Positions 16,201 to 16,722 of a stretch of 16,722 nucleotides of DNA are shown here, one piece after another. Origin of the DNA: Bacteroidetes/Chlorobi group bacterium ChocPot_Mid (GTDB lineage: Bacteria > Bacteroidota > Ignavibacteria > Kapaibacteriales > UBA2268); assembly GCA_003731675.1 (NCBI GenBank), contig RCNQ01000115.1, positions 1 through 16,722 of the forward strand, in the 5' to 3' direction. Both the position numbers and the translations under genes were made by a program. The notes under the pieces are model-generated. The model was not told the origin of the DNA, made no database searches, and saw nothing but the letters and a program-made list of their open reading frames with translations. The number at the start of each line of letters is the position of its first letter. The stretch's first letter is position 1.

Positions 16201-16722
16201 TTCCAGAATGTTGTAAATACTGAATCTGTCGAAGTAATACTTGCGGCTAAACCTGTTATCGGGTCGTAATTTACTACATCAATATCAGTTACGAAAAACC
16301 TCTTTGTGTTTGACTGTGGATTAATCATAGCAACAGCACCACCATTACCATTCTTAACCATGTTGCCACGGAATTCAACACCCTTAACAACATTCAAACT
16401 ACCATTTATTATATATACAGCTCCACCGCCTCTGATGTCTTTCTTCAATGTAAGACTGTCATAGACAGAGTAACCTACTTTATTATCAACAAATTGTGCT
16501 CTTATCATCTCAACAGCACGATTTCTTTCAATCAATGTCGAACCAATCGGCAACCTTACGTCAATAGCACCACCAACGTATCCTGCTGAGTTGTTTTCAA
16601 ACAATACCGGATAAATACCTCCATAACCTATCATGGCTTCTGAAGATAAATCTGTTCCACCAGCACCATTGATTGTGAAATTCCTCCTTGAGAAAATCGC
16701 ACCACCGAATGACAATGCCATA
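10260..16722 (-). CDS. Giant T9SS surface protein: beta-helix with nested YCF48 propeller, Ig-like domains, sorting tail; N-terminus missing
   Basis: The frame is open to the right edge, so the start and signal peptide are outside. Residues are counted from the first full codon (a Met at 16721, probably internal). Residues 1-200 and about 535-705 are polymorphic-membrane-protein-like beta-helix rungs: GGAIF, FENNSAGYVGGAID, FVDNKVG, GGGAVYI, EFRGNMVKNGNGGAVAM, FLDNK, then GLGGAMYI, RFQNNESYTGAAIYS, DLAGAIIYG, ending SNYWG. Residues 226-520 are seven YCF48/BNR-type propeller repeats. About 710-1330 is long and unrecognised. Then come Ig/cadherin-like domains to about 1860, including TVVVNDGHGGVNSVEVPV and a putative-Ig motif TPTWLRINKESGVLYGTP. 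About 1868-2050 is the module shared with neighbouring proteins (YELPPLPHQDIFDVRW). The tail 2064-2153 is a FlgD-like T9SS sorting domain (VTPNPFSTFTNIAF, VQWDGKDNFGNECASGSYVC). It is probably a very long surface adhesin-like fibre; no catalytic motif seen. TAA stop, then a hairpin. Confidence 0.87.
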   Translation of the reverse strand, partial: MALSFGGAIFSRRNFTINGAGGTDLSSEAMIGYGGIYPVLFENNSAGYVGGAIDVRLPIGSTLIERNRAVEMIRAQFVDNKVGYSVYDSLTLKKDIRGGGAVYIINGSLNVVKGVEFRGNMVKNGNGGAVAMINPQSNTKRFFVTDIDVVNYDPITGLAASITSTDSVFTTFWKNGEVSYTKYPPDARMLTRFLDNKIEWDADFLADQSGSGTTQVGAGAIGTSENLNSVNFTDAKTGFIVGDNGIIIKLINGGTEWQFKKGNTNRNLTKVKFLTTNVGFIVGKNYVILKTTDGGETWVKKYEDPMSNDKTLFDMVFTTSNIGWAVGEDGTVLKTVNGGDNWTKYDYGILNDLFSVDFTDLNYGYITGERGLILKTINGNEANPANVIWSTKVSSTLQDLTNVKFTSQNVGYVIGTNGTILKTLDAGNSWFPMQANTDANLNSFVFSDQNTCYIAADDGKIIKTTNAGEIWTVINTNLSTNSLNGLFFHTNSSGYVVGDLGTIIKTTDSGTNWLAVEQANQSEIDAKRFHANGETVIPENGIGLGGAMYILDVASIDRSTTRQDTVWYNRVRFQNNESYTGAAIYSDNFDLKLIFNRSLVTNNRALSDIGATQNMITGPYLVEESIQHTFNKASSDLAGAIIYGEIQGPLPSALGPWAANSMYDNNARFLIRLPDAPNSKGALAGSTGVGMGGTDTLRSNYWGRTEANVTMEIENLHILPQATMETFFVASDGQRRLDFSYWQTLADRNNLESSWGNLLFQGPFESISQFQYKAIPLRNSGDENTPDYAKSIPENLLHSGRIYDLYDKGTDIKVADYTKRRMSPIEDFAVGIPTLLDRFTPADHTLPSYGKYVKRYVRDPFFADSVDEAYNWVYPELHRLQGEFKAGTSGNFYHPIGYPLFLEALAKYESGLSDRYNLDPRTMNETVFFVINETTGDFIRANLKQLSPTSPVFRARVELVPDSSDRNLNPFLRRTYEGLLNLGTDAPGGDPKLLKSLRHEPYNEDRATLIGRKYEQDNKYFGGTMSQRIEDLFRNRNWWPESNKSFGKNYATFFAGERYRALPVNTGDWVRIVSRTVLWREGVNKALEDGLLLEVTNSTEPPVFTGDVVDIQNNVIMKQEASQYPWGYLAGRLDNVEIDDFKDKIFITEDRMYPVPQKMYSDPLAARAIHGSSRFNQYVARYGNTVLGSTIEFAADGASNAKGRDRIMNVAGKDTNNFYDPRSMYVPDKYSNLSFDYIVDPSSGLRQWLRKEHIYAGKTIDQTKWGFTNPTPDSVFGFMIMRGRPTNPYVVPGGENITVRVHNFPPHYRTIDSLNALPEDERPAQDTIDKFMEIFPSYLSTPVYDKVNARYLQQDTIDLGRNYHRDYTCKIYVVDSIPIFLSPDDVDENDEALWPKQVFVETSLDGDEEVIGTYEPSIFPCRRARDGRLMANLTNKLRFQADFNTNDELEDKWAEAKNWNFRYGRTAYGFKSIAIRTNDNNGLGGESVIIDPYVIDTTVYDGTTVLVQQRPIWMDTQFIHQYDSDTQVDEFMADYTTYGKLNVRIDSSFAMSLLTPQVQYNDALNLDTLFTVVVNDGHGGVNSVEVPVMINIEPKILTTSLPPAKEDTDYNPELRDNTKMIQIFDPNFYQDHWFMLAYNDAELDAAGLSDLKLPDSFDRDPCFPEAGKHYLRQYDGGGNLILDLKTTPTWLRINKESGVLYGTPRVKDAPRNEKVTVLVFDEDSLCAIKVLDLRVDSLNHNPGITAAPEVRCIDQGSRYEDVIFVYDRDLMRGRVASDPTEELTLTVLQPTGLELEYMNEQGSWVKSNTVTGIRAKDTVQIRISSPSFNAIAEADGKVTIKVMVKDKYGVTDTLIYKVKYSLATDFICDLTIKNNRGAQNTIQFGTGSTATTGYGLSEADTLGQLDPNYCEYELPPLPHQDIFDVRWTIPNSNGVYRNIFLTISPDKAGTQLIYRGRLQSGGEAGNTSNHYPMTITWDSKQIPAKNDQTKNPAGASWYIRDAYSTGNVFWFNMSDGSGVSTSDVSFVKEGDICKLTIYSDVIDAFQILYAHPVDVNEPVAGYSTGIGSVTPNPFSTFTNIAFTTQVRELVRVEVVDQLGKTVKVLVDGTLDAGNHSVQWDGKDNFGNECASGSYVCRMVTGANVVTHPLVIVK
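10565..11118 (-). repeat. Shared T9SS-associated module in the giant protein
   Basis: This encodes about residues 1868-2052 of the giant protein. Landmarks in order are DLTIKNNRGAQ, IQFGTGSTATTGYG, EYELPPLPHQDIFDVRW, YPMTITWDSKQIP, WYIRDA, FWFNMSDGS and AFQILYAHPV. It sits immediately before the sorting domain. The first half most closely matches the internal and second copies in the 1088-residue protein. Confidence 0.6.
15162..16046 (-). repeat. Seven tandem YCF48/BNR-type propeller repeats
   Basis: Seven units of about 40-48 residues fill residues 226-520 of the giant protein. Each runs as NL..V.F....GF.VG..G.I.KT..GG..W. Examples are NVGFIVGKNYVILKTTDGG, NIGWAVGEDGTVLKTVNGG, YGYITGERGLILKTINGN, GYVIGTNGTILKTLDAGNSW and GYVVGDLGTIIKTTDSGTNW. 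Unit 4 has an insert in its last loop (NGNEANPANVIW), and unit 6 has lost the VG (CYIAADDG). Seven units would close a seven-bladed beta-propeller. YCF48-type repeats are common in T9SS-exported proteins of this group and do not imply photosynthesis. Confidence 0.88.

Noticed and set aside
16719..16721. Met at the right edge as the true start of the giant protein
   Set aside because: It lies within a beta-helix GGAI rung, is followed by no signal peptide, and the frame stays open at the edge. A T9SS cargo protein must have a signal peptide, so the gene starts beyond the window.
1..16722. Mobile elements, CRISPR arrays, tRNA or rRNA genes, phage genes
   Set aside because: No transposase or integrase motifs, regularly spaced direct repeats, tRNA-like cloverleafs or rRNA-like stretches were found by reading; nearly all the sequence is explained by eight co-directional genes.

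Overview
The window is 16.7 kb of AT-rich DNA from a Gram-negative bacterium of the Bacteroidota/Chlorobiota/Ignavibacteriota (FCB) group. The main evidence is a run of five consecutive secreted proteins. Each ends in a type IX secretion system (T9SS) C-terminal sorting domain, and the four whose N-terminus is visible start with a signal peptide. Several starts have purine-rich Shine-Dalgarno sites, one of them a perfect AAGGAG. Together with the long FlgD-like tails, nested YCF48 repeats and polymorphic-membrane-protein-like repeats, this fits Ignavibacteria- or Kapabacteria-type lineages better than classical Bacteroidia. That placement is an inference.

All eight genes lie on the minus strand, so transcription runs from high to low coordinates. 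In that order: (A) a giant surface protein of more than 2153 residues, cut by the right edge, with a right-handed beta-helix interrupted by a seven-repeat YCF48 propeller, a long unrecognised middle, Ig/cadherin-like domains and a T9SS tail; a perfect hairpin follows. (B) A 713-residue protein with nidogen-like, dockerin-like and cohesin-like segments and a FlgD-like T9SS tail. (C) A 410-residue protein with two cohesin-like segments, starting one base after the stop of B. (D) A 1088-residue multidomain T9SS cargo protein, followed by a 12-bp-stem hairpin. (E) A 260-residue T9SS protein. (F) A DPM1-like family 2 glycosyltransferase with two membrane helices. (G) A predicted outer-membrane beta-barrel. 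(H) A family 9 (heptosyltransferase-like) glycosyltransferase with an unusual N-terminal cysteine cluster, cut by the left edge.

A to D look like a cell-surface or secreted-protein block. E to H look like a second, tightly packed unit that makes or modifies envelope glycans and adds an outer-membrane protein and one more T9SS cargo. In Bacteroidota, T9SS cargo can be anchored to lipopolysaccharide, so putting cargo genes next to glycan genes is plausible, but no functional link is shown here. The most notable structure is a shared module ('LxI ... AT..YD..LGE ... LPPxP ... FDARF ... F.I.Y'). It occurs four times in three of the proteins (A, D twice, E), and in E it makes up almost the whole mature protein. 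I see no mobile element, CRISPR array, tRNA or rRNA, and no credible plus-strand gene.
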